From positions 1-30,922 of IMG/VR virus record IMGVR_UViG_3300031774_000081: 30,922 nucleotides of DNA, one strand, 5' to 3'. This document shows positions 24,408 to 30,388 of the stretch, piece by piece. Source of the DNA: a virus. How positions within the stretch are numbered: position 1 is the first letter of the stretch; each line of letters begins with the position of its first letter. Made by a program: the position numbers and the translations under genes. A model generated the notes under the pieces. That model did no database searches. It saw only the letters and a list, made by a program, of their open reading frames with translations, and was not told where the DNA came from.

Positions 24408-24430
24408 TAGGTCTCTATACAATAGACCTA
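24408..24430. repeat. inverted repeat TAGGTCT/AGACCTA
   Basis: A perfect 7-bp stem with a 9-base loop sits three bases before the strong terminator. Together they could form one structured termination or processing unit. Confidence 0.6.
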
Positions 24431-24432
24431 CT

Positions 24433-24479
24433 AAAGACCCCTATAGATCACTTCTGGGCAGATCTATAGGGGTTCTTTT
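24433..24479 (+). terminator. strong rho-independent terminator
   Basis: A perfect 12-bp stem (CCCCTATAGATC with GATCTATAGGGG, 24438-24449 and 24461-24472) closes an 11-base loop. It is extended by AAAGA/TTCTTT with one bulged base, and the 3' side ends in CTTTTA. It lies 180 bases after the terminase stop, so it would stop late transcription at the right end of the genome. The A tract on the left makes it potentially bidirectional. Confidence 0.85.
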
Positions 24480-24480
24480 A

Positions 24481-24497
24481 GTTATCTTATAGATAAC
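24481..24497. repeat. inverted repeat GTTATCT/AGATAAC
   Basis: A perfect 7-bp stem with a TAT loop starts immediately after the terminator's T tract. It could be an operator or an extra RNA hairpin protecting the transcript end. Confidence 0.55.
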
Positions 24498-24639
24498 CTA
24501 TAGGTGTCTACTAAATAATTTTGAAACAAAAATTTGAAGGGTTTACGCATATATACATATTTTATTTTTCCCCATATAGGTCTAGTTTTTTGTAGAAATA
24601 AAGCTATATATAGAGTTTTTTATTAGTAGTACTGTCATG

Positions 24640-24722
24640 TGGACAGAACTACAATATAGATACTGACTAGGTTCCTGAACTAATTAATAGTATCTTGGAC
24701 AGAATTGGACAAATAATTGGAC
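24640..24722 (+). repeat. direct repeats of TGGACA(G/A)AA, iteron-like
   Basis: TGGACAGAA occurs at 24640-24648 and again at 24696-24704. TGGACAAAT (24706) and TGGACTATG (24718) follow at 10- and 12-base steps, each preceded by TT. Three TTGGAC units within 28 bases suggest a protein-binding array, perhaps for replication initiation or polymerase recruitment. Confidence 0.6.
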
Positions 24723-24746
24723 TATGGGGCGGGATATAGGGTCTAT

Positions 24747-24764
24747 TGTTACATTTTATTAAGT
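24747..24764 (+). promoter_or_regulatory. candidate phage promoter element (copy B)
   Basis: TGTTACATTTTATTAAGT shares its first 12 bases with copy A at 527. It lies 94 bases before the first early gene and after the terminator, where an early promoter is expected. Whether it serves the phage or the host polymerase is unknown. Confidence 0.35.
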
Positions 24765-24793
24765 TTATTTGTATTTATTATTTATCGGTGGCC

Positions 24794-24846
24794 GTCCTAT
24801 AGCATCCTATGTAGTAGGACTATCTAAATAGTTCTAGCCCTAGAAC
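24794..24846 (+). promoter_or_regulatory. chain of three overlapping hairpins before the first early gene
   Basis: Arms: GTCCTA/TAGGAC (24794-24799, 24815-24820); GGACTAT/ATAGTTC (24817-24823, 24828-24834, one G-U pair); GTTCTAG/CTAGAAC (24831-24837, 24840-24846). Each hairpin shares bases with the next, so neighbours cannot form together. That is the architecture of a switch or attenuator. The ATG follows 12 bases later and there is no Shine-Dalgarno site. Confidence 0.55.
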
Positions 24847-24857
24847 CTATTAACCAA

Positions 24858-25145
24858 ATGATTACTAAAGAAAGAACTCAAGTAGTAGAAGGAATGTGTA
24901 TTAAGACAAAGTACATAGGACCAACTGACTACAAGGGAACCAGGATTAAAGCAATCCACAAGAGAGACAGTGAAAGAACCTGGACTAAAACTATTAGTTG
25001 GGACTATTCATTAGAAGCAAAAGAAAACCATTTAGAAGCAGCTAAAGAATTAATTGCAAGTTGGGACATGAACGAGTTCTATCCTGATATGAAGATTGTT
25101 TCTTGTGGTTGGGACCATGAACATTATTACTTTATTGTTTCTTAG
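24858..25145 (+). CDS. early protein, 95 aa, widespread phage hypothetical type
   Basis: The product is a hydrophilic 95-residue protein: a short N-terminal part, VEGMCIKTKYIGPTDYKGTR, then TISWDYSLEAKENHLEAAKE and a C-terminal SCGWDHEHYYFIVS. I recall similar YIGPTxxKGTRI...WDY...ENH..AA proteins in many tailed phages, where they are conserved and unassigned. It is the first gene after the probable genome end, the position where T7-like phages carry host-takeover genes. It has no ribosome site; the start follows the hairpin chain directly. Two Cys are present. Confidence 0.78.
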   Translation: MITKERTQVVEGMCIKTKYIGPTDYKGTRIKAIHKRDSERTWTKTISWDYSLEAKENHLEAAKELIASWDMNEFYPDMKIVSCGWDHEHYYFIVS

Positions 25146-25150
25146 AAAAT

Positions 25151-25212
25151 CCCTTAAAGGGTCTACGGACCTTTTAAAGGGTTCTCTTAATAAAAGAACC
25201 TTAGTAGTTCTT
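25151..25212 (+). promoter_or_regulatory. second chain of overlapping hairpins
   Basis: Arms: CCCTTAAAGGGT with ACCTTTTAAAGGG (25151-25162, 25169-25181, one bulge); GGTTCT/AGAACC (25180-25185, 25195-25200); AAGAAC/GTTCTT (25194-25199, 25207-25212). Arms of neighbouring hairpins overlap, as in the chain before 24858. TTAAAGGGTTC (25174-25184) also has an exact long-range complement, GAACCCTTTAA, at 25474-25484. The first hairpin may act as a terminator for the preceding gene. Confidence 0.55.
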
Positions 25213-25229
25213 TAGAGCTACAAACACCG

Positions 25230-25250
25230 CCCAGTTATTAATTATTAATT
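25230..25250 (+). repeat. AT-rich start leader, copy 1
   Basis: The 21 bases directly before the ATG at 25251 (CCCAGTTATT followed by an A/T tract) recur in nearly the same form directly before the ATG at 25551. Neither copy has a Shine-Dalgarno site, so this may be an S1-dependent ribosome entry sequence. Confidence 0.6.
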
Positions 25251-25403
25251 ATGTCTGATGACAAATACGACTACGAAGCAGAGTTAAAAGCTGCTAAACG
25301 TGCAGAGATTGAGAGACTGTATTTTGAAATGGAGCTTACAAATGAACAGCTACTAGCAGAATACAAAGCCCTTGATATTAAAGAAGAAGACAAGCCTAAT
25401 TAA
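25251..25403 (+). CDS. small acidic early protein, 50 aa
   Basis: MSDDKYDYEAELKAAKRAEI and then ERLYFEMELTNEQLLAEYKA make one long charged helix, followed by an acidic LDIKEEDKPN tail. It is strongly acidic, has no Cys and no membrane part. Small acidic early proteins in T7-like phages often bind host enzymes (for example gp2 or Ocr in T7), and DNA mimicry or enzyme inhibition is a possible but untested role. It stands alone between two structured leaders, and its TAA lies in the loop of its own terminator. Confidence 0.65.
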   Translation: MSDDKYDYEAELKAAKRAEIERLYFEMELTNEQLLAEYKALDIKEEDKPN

Positions 25404-25430
25404 TTTTAGGCTTCTTTCTTTTTATTTTTT
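25392..25430 (+). terminator. rho-independent terminator overlapping the stop codon
   Basis: AAGCCTAA (25392-25399) and TTAGGCTT (25406-25413) form a perfect 8-bp stem with a TTAATT loop, followed by a long T-rich tract. The stop codon of the 50-residue gene is within the loop. Confidence 0.85.
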
Positions 25431-25509
25431 TTATTGTTGTTAGTTGCTTATTATCCTTAGCAAAATCTTTAATGAACCCTTTAAGAATTTTTTTAGTTGA
25501 ATTTTTAAC

Positions 25510-25526
25510 AGGTTCTTTATGAACCT
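25510..25526 (+). promoter_or_regulatory. hairpin AGGTTC/GAACCT before the early operon
   Basis: A perfect 6-bp stem with a TTTAT loop lies 24 bases before the ATG at 25551, just before copy 2 of the CCCAGTTATT leader. It uses the same GGTTC/GAACC core as the chain at 25180-25200. Confidence 0.5.
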
Positions 25527-25529
25527 AGT

Positions 25530-25550
25530 CCCAGTTATTTTTATTATTAA
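25530..25550 (+). repeat. AT-rich start leader, copy 2
   Basis: CCCAGTTATT plus an 11-base A/T tract abuts the ATG at 25551, with the same length and first ten bases as copy 1 at 25230. The arrangement suggests duplication of a hairpin-plus-leader unit. Confidence 0.6.
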
Positions 25551-25739
25551 ATGATTACCAAAATTAAAGACAATGAACAGGCATATCTTCATGCCTTAGT
25601 ACTTGCTGTTACCGCACCTAATGATGCCCTGTCTTTAGAGTGCCAGCATATAGCTGAATCTATAGGCTCTCAGCTAACAGAAAAGCAAAGAGAGTTATGT
25701 AAAAAGGGTGTTGAAGTATGTATGGAGTATCTAAAATGA
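25551..25739 (+). CDS. early operon protein, 62 aa, unknown
   Basis: The 62-residue product is helical: a MITKIKDNEQAYLHALVLAV start, a DALSLECQHIAESIGSQLTE middle and a KGVEVCMEYLK end. Its first codons resemble those of the 24858 gene (both begin MITK). There are three Cys and no membrane segment. It is the first gene of a coupled early operon that runs into the RNA polymerase gene. Its own start has no Shine-Dalgarno site, whereas the following genes do. The next ATG overlaps its TGA. Family not recognised. Confidence 0.7.
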   Translation: MITKIKDNEQAYLHALVLAVTAPNDALSLECQHIAESIGSQLTEKQRELCKKGVEVCMEYLK

Positions 25740-25942
25740 AACTTTGTACTAATCAGAGTATCCCTTTGGAATATTTAAAGGGAGCTTGTATCTTTTTATC
25801 CGATGAGGATGAGGGGAGGTATATAAAAGATGTGTGTGTAGACCTGGAGAAACATTCTATTATCTTGATTGATGATGAGGGTAATGGGATGTACTGGGAA
25901 AGCTTACGCAATGCGTCTATCCAATTCCAAGGGGGTAGATAG
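25736..25942 (+). CDS. early operon protein, 68 aa, unknown
   Basis: The start is the ATG at 25736, overlapping the previous stop and carrying GGAG eight bases upstream; an ATG 18 bases earlier would disrupt that site. The 68 residues (MKLCTNQSIPLEYLKGACIF and on, with KHSIILIDDEGNGMYW) look like a small acidic beta protein. No family is recognised and there is no signal or membrane segment. It ends directly before the ATG of the next gene. Confidence 0.68.
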   Translation: MKLCTNQSIPLEYLKGACIFLSDEDEGRYIKDVCVDLEKHSIILIDDEGNGMYWESLRNASIQFQGGR

Positions 25943-26158
25943 ATGAGCCAGCATACTATCTCTATGTCTTGTCGAATAGATGAGCTACCAGAAGAACATC
26001 AGGTAACTATTGTTCATTTAGTTAATCATCTTGCAAGTTTACCTGGGGCATATCAAACAAATGCTATGGCTAGGCTTTCAAGGATAGCTGTAGAAAATCC
26101 TTGGCAAGATGACATAGAAGGTCTTGAGAAATTTCCTATGGAGGAAGCTGATGTCTGA
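25943..26158 (+). CDS. early operon protein, 71 aa, unknown
   Basis: The ATG follows the previous stop without a gap and has GGGGG seven bases upstream. The 71-residue product has a polar N-terminus, a helix (EEHQVTIVHLVNHLASLPGA) and an acidic C-terminus (DDIEGLEKFPMEEADV). Nothing in it points to an enzyme. It overlaps the next gene by eight bases, and the ribosome site for that gene is inside it. Family not recognised. Confidence 0.68.
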   Translation: MSQHTISMSCRIDELPEEHQVTIVHLVNHLASLPGAYQTNAMARLSRIAVENPWQDDIEGLEKFPMEEADV

Positions 26159-26315
26159 TTATCCTTACAATCTTACAGCCATAGCTACGCATTTAAGGGA
26201 GCTATCTTTATCTATTGCTAAGAAATTAGACATAAGTGAGGATGATGCCTGGGATCTTTGCATTGAAAAACTAGAATCTAAGTTTTCATCAATGAAAAGG
26301 GAGGATGACAAATGA
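26151..26315 (+). CDS. early operon protein, 54 aa, unknown
   Basis: I choose the ATG at 26151 because GGAGG lies seven bases before it; a frame from 26124 has no such site. The 54-residue product is helical: SDYPYNLTAIATHLRELSLS, then an acidic SEDDAWDLCIEKLESKF helix. It could be a small helix-turn-helix or protein-binding peptide, but no specific motif is seen. It overlaps the next start by four bases (ATGA). Confidence 0.66.
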   Translation: MSDYPYNLTAIATHLRELSLSIAKKLDISEDDAWDLCIEKLESKFSSMKREDDK

Positions 26316-26557
26316 GTTATTCAATAAGAACCAGGTTGCATCATTGGATTGAACAATGCCCTTGTACTAATTTTTTAGTAAAGAATAAAAAAGAACAAGA
26401 ACAAGTTGATGGTGTTTGGTATGACGTTGTTGTGGTTGAATGTCTTGTAAAAGCAGAGGATCAACAATCTTTACCTCATACTCCTACAGATACATCCGAA
26501 AAAGCTTTGGATGCCATGCAGCAGAGGATTCTTGACAGGTTGGAGGATCAAAAATGA
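26312..26557 (+). CDS. early operon protein, 81 aa, unknown
   Basis: The 81-residue product has a short N-terminal helix with a CPC motif (HHWIEQCPCTNFLVKNKKEQ), a beta region (VDGVWYDVVVVECLVKAED) and a helical acidic end. GGAGG upstream of the ATG and ATGA overlaps on both sides make the reading secure. The CPC pair might bind metal or be redox active. Family not recognised. Confidence 0.68.
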   Translation: MSYSIRTRLHHWIEQCPCTNFLVKNKKEQEQVDGVWYDVVVVECLVKAEDQQSLPHTPTDTSEKALDAMQQRILDRLEDQK

Positions 26558-26796
26558 TTATCTGTCCTAACTGCGGTGGTTCTTCTACTGAAGTGAACAC
26601 ACAAAAACCTAGACAGGCTGCTTACATCTGGAGAAGTAGAACTTGTAAGGATTGTGGTAAGACTTTCAGCACACGAGAATACACCTTAGAAGATCTTGGT
26701 AAATTAATTAATCAGGATAGTAATTTAGTTACTGATCAAGTTAATGACATTATTGAAGATCTATCTGAACTTATATCTAACCATGAGAAACATTGA
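26554..26796 (+). CDS. NrdR-like zinc-ribbon protein
   Basis: The 80-residue protein starts MIICPNCGGSSTEV and continues with IWRSRTCKDCGKTFSTREYT. This matches the N-terminal zinc ribbon of the repressor NrdR, with zinc ligands C4, C7, C31 and C34, an Arg-x-Arg before the second pair and the F-S/T-T-x-E ending. NrdR's ATP-cone domain is absent; only a short acidic helix (about 45-80) follows. NrdR represses ribonucleotide reductase genes. A stand-alone zinc ribbon could bind DNA at related sites, compete with host NrdR, or simply be a structural zinc-ribbon protein. It has a good GGAGG and is coupled to genes on both sides. Confidence 0.8.
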   Translation: MIICPNCGGSSTEVNTQKPRQAAYIWRSRTCKDCGKTFSTREYTLEDLGKLINQDSNLVTDQVNDIIEDLSELISNHEKH

Positions 26797-26933
26797 TGAC
26801 AAACGTAGTAAACCTTACGAAGTACAGACATGATCGTGACAAAGCGATTGATGAACGTATTGAGAACGCTGAACGCAGAATCAAAGAACTACATCTATTG
26901 ATTTACTCATGGAAGTTGTTGAAACATGAGTAA
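26796..26933 (+). CDS. 45-residue basic helical protein
   Basis: A short frame starts at an ATG sharing a base with the preceding TGA (TGATG at 26794-26798) and ends eight bases into the RNA polymerase gene. The 45 residues (TNVVNLTKYRHDRDKAIDER, then IENAERRIKELHLLIYSWKL) form a charged amphipathic coiled-coil helix. The tight overlaps suggest it couples translation into the polymerase gene. Function unknown. Confidence 0.6.
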   Translation: MTNVVNLTKYRHDRDKAIDERIENAERRIKELHLLIYSWKLLKHE

Positions 26934-29322
26934 ACAACAACAGGTAGAAGAAGAAATGTGTGGTCGTGGCTATGATTCACGCCAAAGAAAAGTCCAGTTA
27001 AATATATCCAAGGGTAAAGAGTCTGAAAATGATTATGCAAGAAGCATGATTGAAGCAGGTCTTGTACCTTTATCAAAAGCAATACAACAGTTTCTTGATC
27101 GTCATTGGAGACAAGGTAAACCAGGACCAAGGGCTGTTGCTGCTGTTAAGTTAAATCAATACCCTGATATAGATGTCGTTGCCTTTATTGCCTTCAAAGC
27201 AATCATTGATTGTGCTTCACAAGTTAAGACTGCAACCCAGACTGCTATACAAATAGGACATCTTTTAGAAGATGAACTTAGGTTTAGTGTCTTTGAACAG
27301 GAAGATGAAAAACATTTTACTGCTGTAAAAAAACATATAACTGATACAACCCATCCAAGATACCGAAGGAACATGATGATGGGTCACATGAGAAATAAAG
27401 GTTTTGTTTTTAAATCTTGGAGTAAAGAAGATAAGTTGCGTGTAGGCATGAAGATGATTGACCTGATGAAACAATCAGTAGGCATGATAAAGCTTGCAAC
27501 TATCAGATCAGGTAAGACCATGAGAACTTATATTGAGTTTACTGAAGGTGCTATGGAGTGGATCAAGAAACAAAGAAAGAATAGATTTGCTGCCTATCCT
27601 ATTTATATGCCTTGTCTTGAGAAACCTAGAGATTGGATCAGCACTACAGAGGGTGGTTATTACAGCAAAAGACTACGACACGTTAAGGCAATCAAGTCTA
27701 AGGATCTCGATTACTTACAAGAAGTATCAGAAAGAAAACCAACAGCGTTTTTTGCAGCGTTAAATGCTCTGCAATCAACGAAGTGGGAAGTAAATAAAAA
27801 TGTTCTTGAAATTGCTCAGAGTTGTTGGGATAGAGGTATAGAAGTTGGATGCTTGATTGATGCTGAAACATTGCCACTACCTCCTAAACCACATGATATT
27901 GATACTAATGATGATGCAAGACTGCAATATAGGAAGGCTGCAAGTTTAATCCATGACCAAAATGCCCATGATCGAGCTAAAAGATTTCAATGCTTATCTT
28001 TGCTTGATACTGGACTGTATTACAAAGATGAAACCTTTTACCACGTTTATCAGGCAGATTTTACCGGACGAATTTATCCGGCTGCTGCTACATTTAACCC
28101 ACAGGGAAATGATTTAGCTAGAGCCTTACATAGATTTGCTGAAGGCAAGCCAATAAAGAATGGAGAAGCTAAAAACTGGCTTGGTATTGCTGGTGCTAAT
28201 CACTGGGGTATGAGTCGTTGCAGTTATGAAGAACGTATCGAATGGTCTGATACAGAAGGAGCAGCACTGGCAAGACAGGTAGCTAATAATCCAGAAGCGA
28301 CTGTTAGTTTATGGAGTAAAGCAGAAGAACCATTCCAGTTTGTTTCTTGGTGTATTGAGTGGAGTGGCATGTTGGATGAAGGTTATGGGTATATATCAAA
28401 GCATCCTGTCCTGTTGGATGGCAGTAACAATGGCTATCAACACTTTGCAGCCATGACCTGTGATCAAGACCTTGCAGGTAAAGTAAATCTTATGCATTTT
28501 AATGAGATCCAAGATCTTTATAACGAGGTAAGAACAAAACTGATTGCTGATCTTTCTGACAGTGAAGAGCCTTTGGCTAAAGATTGGTATAAATATCAAG
28601 AAGTTATATCAAGAAAGCTAGTAAAAAAACCGATAATGATGATTCCTTACAGTGGTACTTTGTATGGTATCTGTTATGCAATCAAAGATTATATACATCA
28701 GCAGAATATACATTTGGATTGGCCGACAGATGACTTTGCACATAACTATTTCTTGGCAAGGAAGATTGTAGAAACTGTTAAAAAAGTATGCCCAAAGTCT
28801 TCAATCATCATGCAATATTTAACAGACATTGCCAAATGTTTTGGTAATGAAAGTAAAGTAATGAAGTGGAATACACCTTCTAAGTTTTATGTTAACCAGA
28901 ATTATTACAAGCTTAGTAGTAAACAAATAAAGACCAAAATAGGCACTAGCACTATAAGATTGTCACTTACTGATGCTACGGATGAGGTAGATAAAAGAAA
29001 GACTAGTATTAGTTTTGCCAGTAACTTTGTTCATAGTTTAGATGCTGCTAATGTACATTTAGCATTGCATAAAAGTAAGCAGAAAGGTCTTACAAACTTT
29101 ACAACTATCCACGATTGTTTTGGCTCTAATGCTGCTGACATCCAAGAATTTATATCCTGTGTGAAAGAATCTTTTGTAGAAATGTACACCGATAATGTAC
29201 TGGATAATTTATATGACCAAGCTGTTCAGCAGTTAGATAAACCAAGAAGATTACCGACACCACCAGATCCAGGTGACTTTAATATCTGTGAAGTTCTTCT
29301 TGCTCCATATGTATTTAGCTGA
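26926..29322 (+). CDS. DNA-directed RNA polymerase, single subunit (T7 gp1-like)
   Basis: The 798-residue enzyme (T7: 883) transcribes middle and late phage genes. Catalytic residues by comparison with T7: motif A D498 (LLDGSNNGYQHF; T7 D537), motif B R563, K567 and Y575 in SRKLVKKPIMMIPYSG (T7 R627, K631, Y639), and motif C H729-D730 (TIHDCFGS; T7 H811, D812). The specificity-loop region should be about residues 671-695. The shorter length lies mainly in the N-terminal domain. The C-terminus ends LLAPYVFS, where T7 ends FAFA. The ATG overlaps the preceding gene by eight bases. Motif B reads YSG instead of YGS, a small difference worth checking. Confidence 0.97.
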   Translation: MSKQQQVEEEMCGRGYDSRQRKVQLNISKGKESENDYARSMIEAGLVPLSKAIQQFLDRHWRQGKPGPRAVAAVKLNQYPDIDVVAFIAFKAIIDCASQVKTATQTAIQIGHLLEDELRFSVFEQEDEKHFTAVKKHITDTTHPRYRRNMMMGHMRNKGFVFKSWSKEDKLRVGMKMIDLMKQSVGMIKLATIRSGKTMRTYIEFTEGAMEWIKKQRKNRFAAYPIYMPCLEKPRDWISTTEGGYYSKRLRHVKAIKSKDLDYLQEVSERKPTAFFAALNALQSTKWEVNKNVLEIAQSCWDRGIEVGCLIDAETLPLPPKPHDIDTNDDARLQYRKAASLIHDQNAHDRAKRFQCLSLLDTGLYYKDETFYHVYQADFTGRIYPAAATFNPQGNDLARALHRFAEGKPIKNGEAKNWLGIAGANHWGMSRCSYEERIEWSDTEGAALARQVANNPEATVSLWSKAEEPFQFVSWCIEWSGMLDEGYGYISKHPVLLDGSNNGYQHFAAMTCDQDLAGKVNLMHFNEIQDLYNEVRTKLIADLSDSEEPLAKDWYKYQEVISRKLVKKPIMMIPYSGTLYGICYAIKDYIHQQNIHLDWPTDDFAHNYFLARKIVETVKKVCPKSSIIMQYLTDIAKCFGNESKVMKWNTPSKFYVNQNYYKLSSKQIKTKIGTSTIRLSLTDATDEVDKRKTSISFASNFVHSLDAANVHLALHKSKQKGLTNFTTIHDCFGSNAADIQEFISCVKESFVEMYTDNVLDNLYDQAVQQLDKPRRLPTPPDPGDFNICEVLLAPYVFS

Positions 29323-29343
29323 CAAAGGGGTGACAGATAAAAA

Positions 29344-30036
29344 ATGTACGGTAATATCAATGTTACGTCTACCGCAGACGATTTTAAAAGAAACTTTAAA
29401 AAAACCTATCAAATGATTAAACCTGAAATTTGTAATTTCACTACACCAGTGTGCGTATTGCAATATGCGTGGTTAGTTGAACCAGACACTAAGTTTGATG
29501 CTGCTGGATTATGGCAAGTCGAATGTCTTATCGAACCAGAGAAAGCACAAGAACTTGAAGAACAACTTAATGGACTTCTTGAAAGATGGAAAGCACAACT
29601 AAAGGCTGCAAATCCTAATAAGAAATACAAGCTTGCACCTGCTCGCTTTGGTTATGAAGAAGTTGATGGTACTCCTTACTTTAAAATAAAAACAAAAATG
29701 AAAGGTGGTGGAGTAAGAGCAGATGGTACTCAATGGAAAAAAAGGCCACCTGTTTTATATAACTCTGATGGTTCTCCTATGTCAGAAGAACAAAGGCAAG
29801 CTGTAAACAAACTTGGACCAGGTTCAACTGGGCAAGTCAATATAAGATGTAGCGGATGGGAAGCACCAGCTTTCGGTGTCGGTATAAAGATCGAACCTGA
29901 AGCTGTAATCATTCACAACTTTGTTGAATATGTCAAAGATGCAAAAGGCTACGGCTTTGAAACAAAAGAAGCAACCCCAGAGGAAGCCCCTAAGGTCGCA
30001 GGTTTTGAGACAGTCTCTTCAGGGAGTGAATTTTAG
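29344..30036 (+). CDS. single-stranded DNA-binding protein (T7 gp2.5-like)
   Basis: The 230-residue product (T7 gp2.5 has 232) follows the polymerase and precedes endonuclease I, as in T7. It has an OB-fold-like central region (YAWLVEPDTKFDAAGLWQVE through VNIRCSGWEAPAFGVGIK) and ends in an acidic tail with a terminal Phe (EATPEEAPKVAGF then SGSEF). In T7 that C-terminal Phe and acidic tail contact the phage DNA polymerase and helicase. A GGGGTG lies some 12 bases before the ATG. It coats ssDNA and supports replication and recombination. Confidence 0.93.
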   Translation: MYGNINVTSTADDFKRNFKKTYQMIKPEICNFTTPVCVLQYAWLVEPDTKFDAAGLWQVECLIEPEKAQELEEQLNGLLERWKAQLKAANPNKKYKLAPARFGYEEVDGTPYFKIKTKMKGGGVRADGTQWKKRPPVLYNSDGSPMSEEQRQAVNKLGPGSTGQVNIRCSGWEAPAFGVGIKIEPEAVIIHNFVEYVKDAKGYGFETKEATPEEAPKVAGFETVSSGSEF

Positions 30037-30388
30037 AAGTAAATTTGAAGCTACAATAGCTGCAAGTTTAAACGCAAATAAAATTCCCTATGACTATGAA
30101 AAAATTGATCTTGAATACTGCATCATCGGGTCTTACAAACCTGACTTCATCTTTAAAAACTTTATCGTTGAAGCCAAAGGTTACTTCTCTCCTGAGGACA
30201 GAAGAAAGATGCTTGCAGTTAAGGAGAAACATCCCAGTTTAGATATACGTTTCTGTTTTCAGAACGCAAAAACAAAACTAAGTCGTGGCAAAAAGAGAAG
30301 CCTTACCTATGCTCAATGGGCAGAACGTCATGGGTTTCTCTGGAGTCATGGCTCCATCCCAGAAGAATGGCATGAACGACAAGAGTAA
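30005..30388 (+). CDS. endonuclease I, Holliday-junction resolvase (T7 gp3-like)
   Basis: The active site of T7 endonuclease I is clear. Numbered from the TTG at 30005, E15 (FRSKFEA), D47 (YKPDF), E56 and K58 (FIVEAKG) match T7 E20, D55, E65 and K67. The later EKHPSLDIRFCFQNAKTKL block is also family-typical. The enzyme cuts branched phage DNA and helps degrade host DNA. The start is uncertain: TTG at 30005 (AAGG nine bases upstream) gives 127 residues, and GTG at 30026 gives 120. An ATG at 29921 would overlap the SSB gene by 116 bases and is unlikely. There is no ATG near the expected N-terminus. Confidence 0.88.
   Translation: MRQSLQGVNFRSKFEATIAASLNANKIPYDYEKIDLEYCIIGSYKPDFIFKNFIVEAKGYFSPEDRRKMLAVKEKHPSLDIRFCFQNAKTKLSRGKKRSLTYAQWAERHGFLWSHGSIPEEWHERQE

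Larger units (their letters stand above)
24255..24857. other. 603-bp gene-free region, probable genome-end/terminal-repeat area
   Basis: No credible gene is present on either strand. In order it holds paired G7 tracts, a CACAG-rich A/C stretch (about 24326-24385), three consecutive hairpins including a strong terminator (24408-24497), an A/T-rich stretch with TATATA runs (24500-24620), TGGACA direct repeats (24640-24722), a candidate promoter (24747) and a chain of overlapping hairpins (24794-24846). Since terminase genes lie on its left and early genes on its right, this is where the ends of a T7-like genome would be joined. Confidence 0.65.

Noticed and set aside
24255-24857. Search for tRNA or other structured RNA gene in the gene-free region
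   Set aside because: Hairpins are terminator- or operator-like; no cloverleaf with TTC and anticodon arms was seen by eye.
28951-28962. CACTATAAG, T7-promoter-core-like, inside the RNA polymerase gene
   Set aside because: It is inside a conserved coding region and lacks the TGTTA extension of the intergenic copies.
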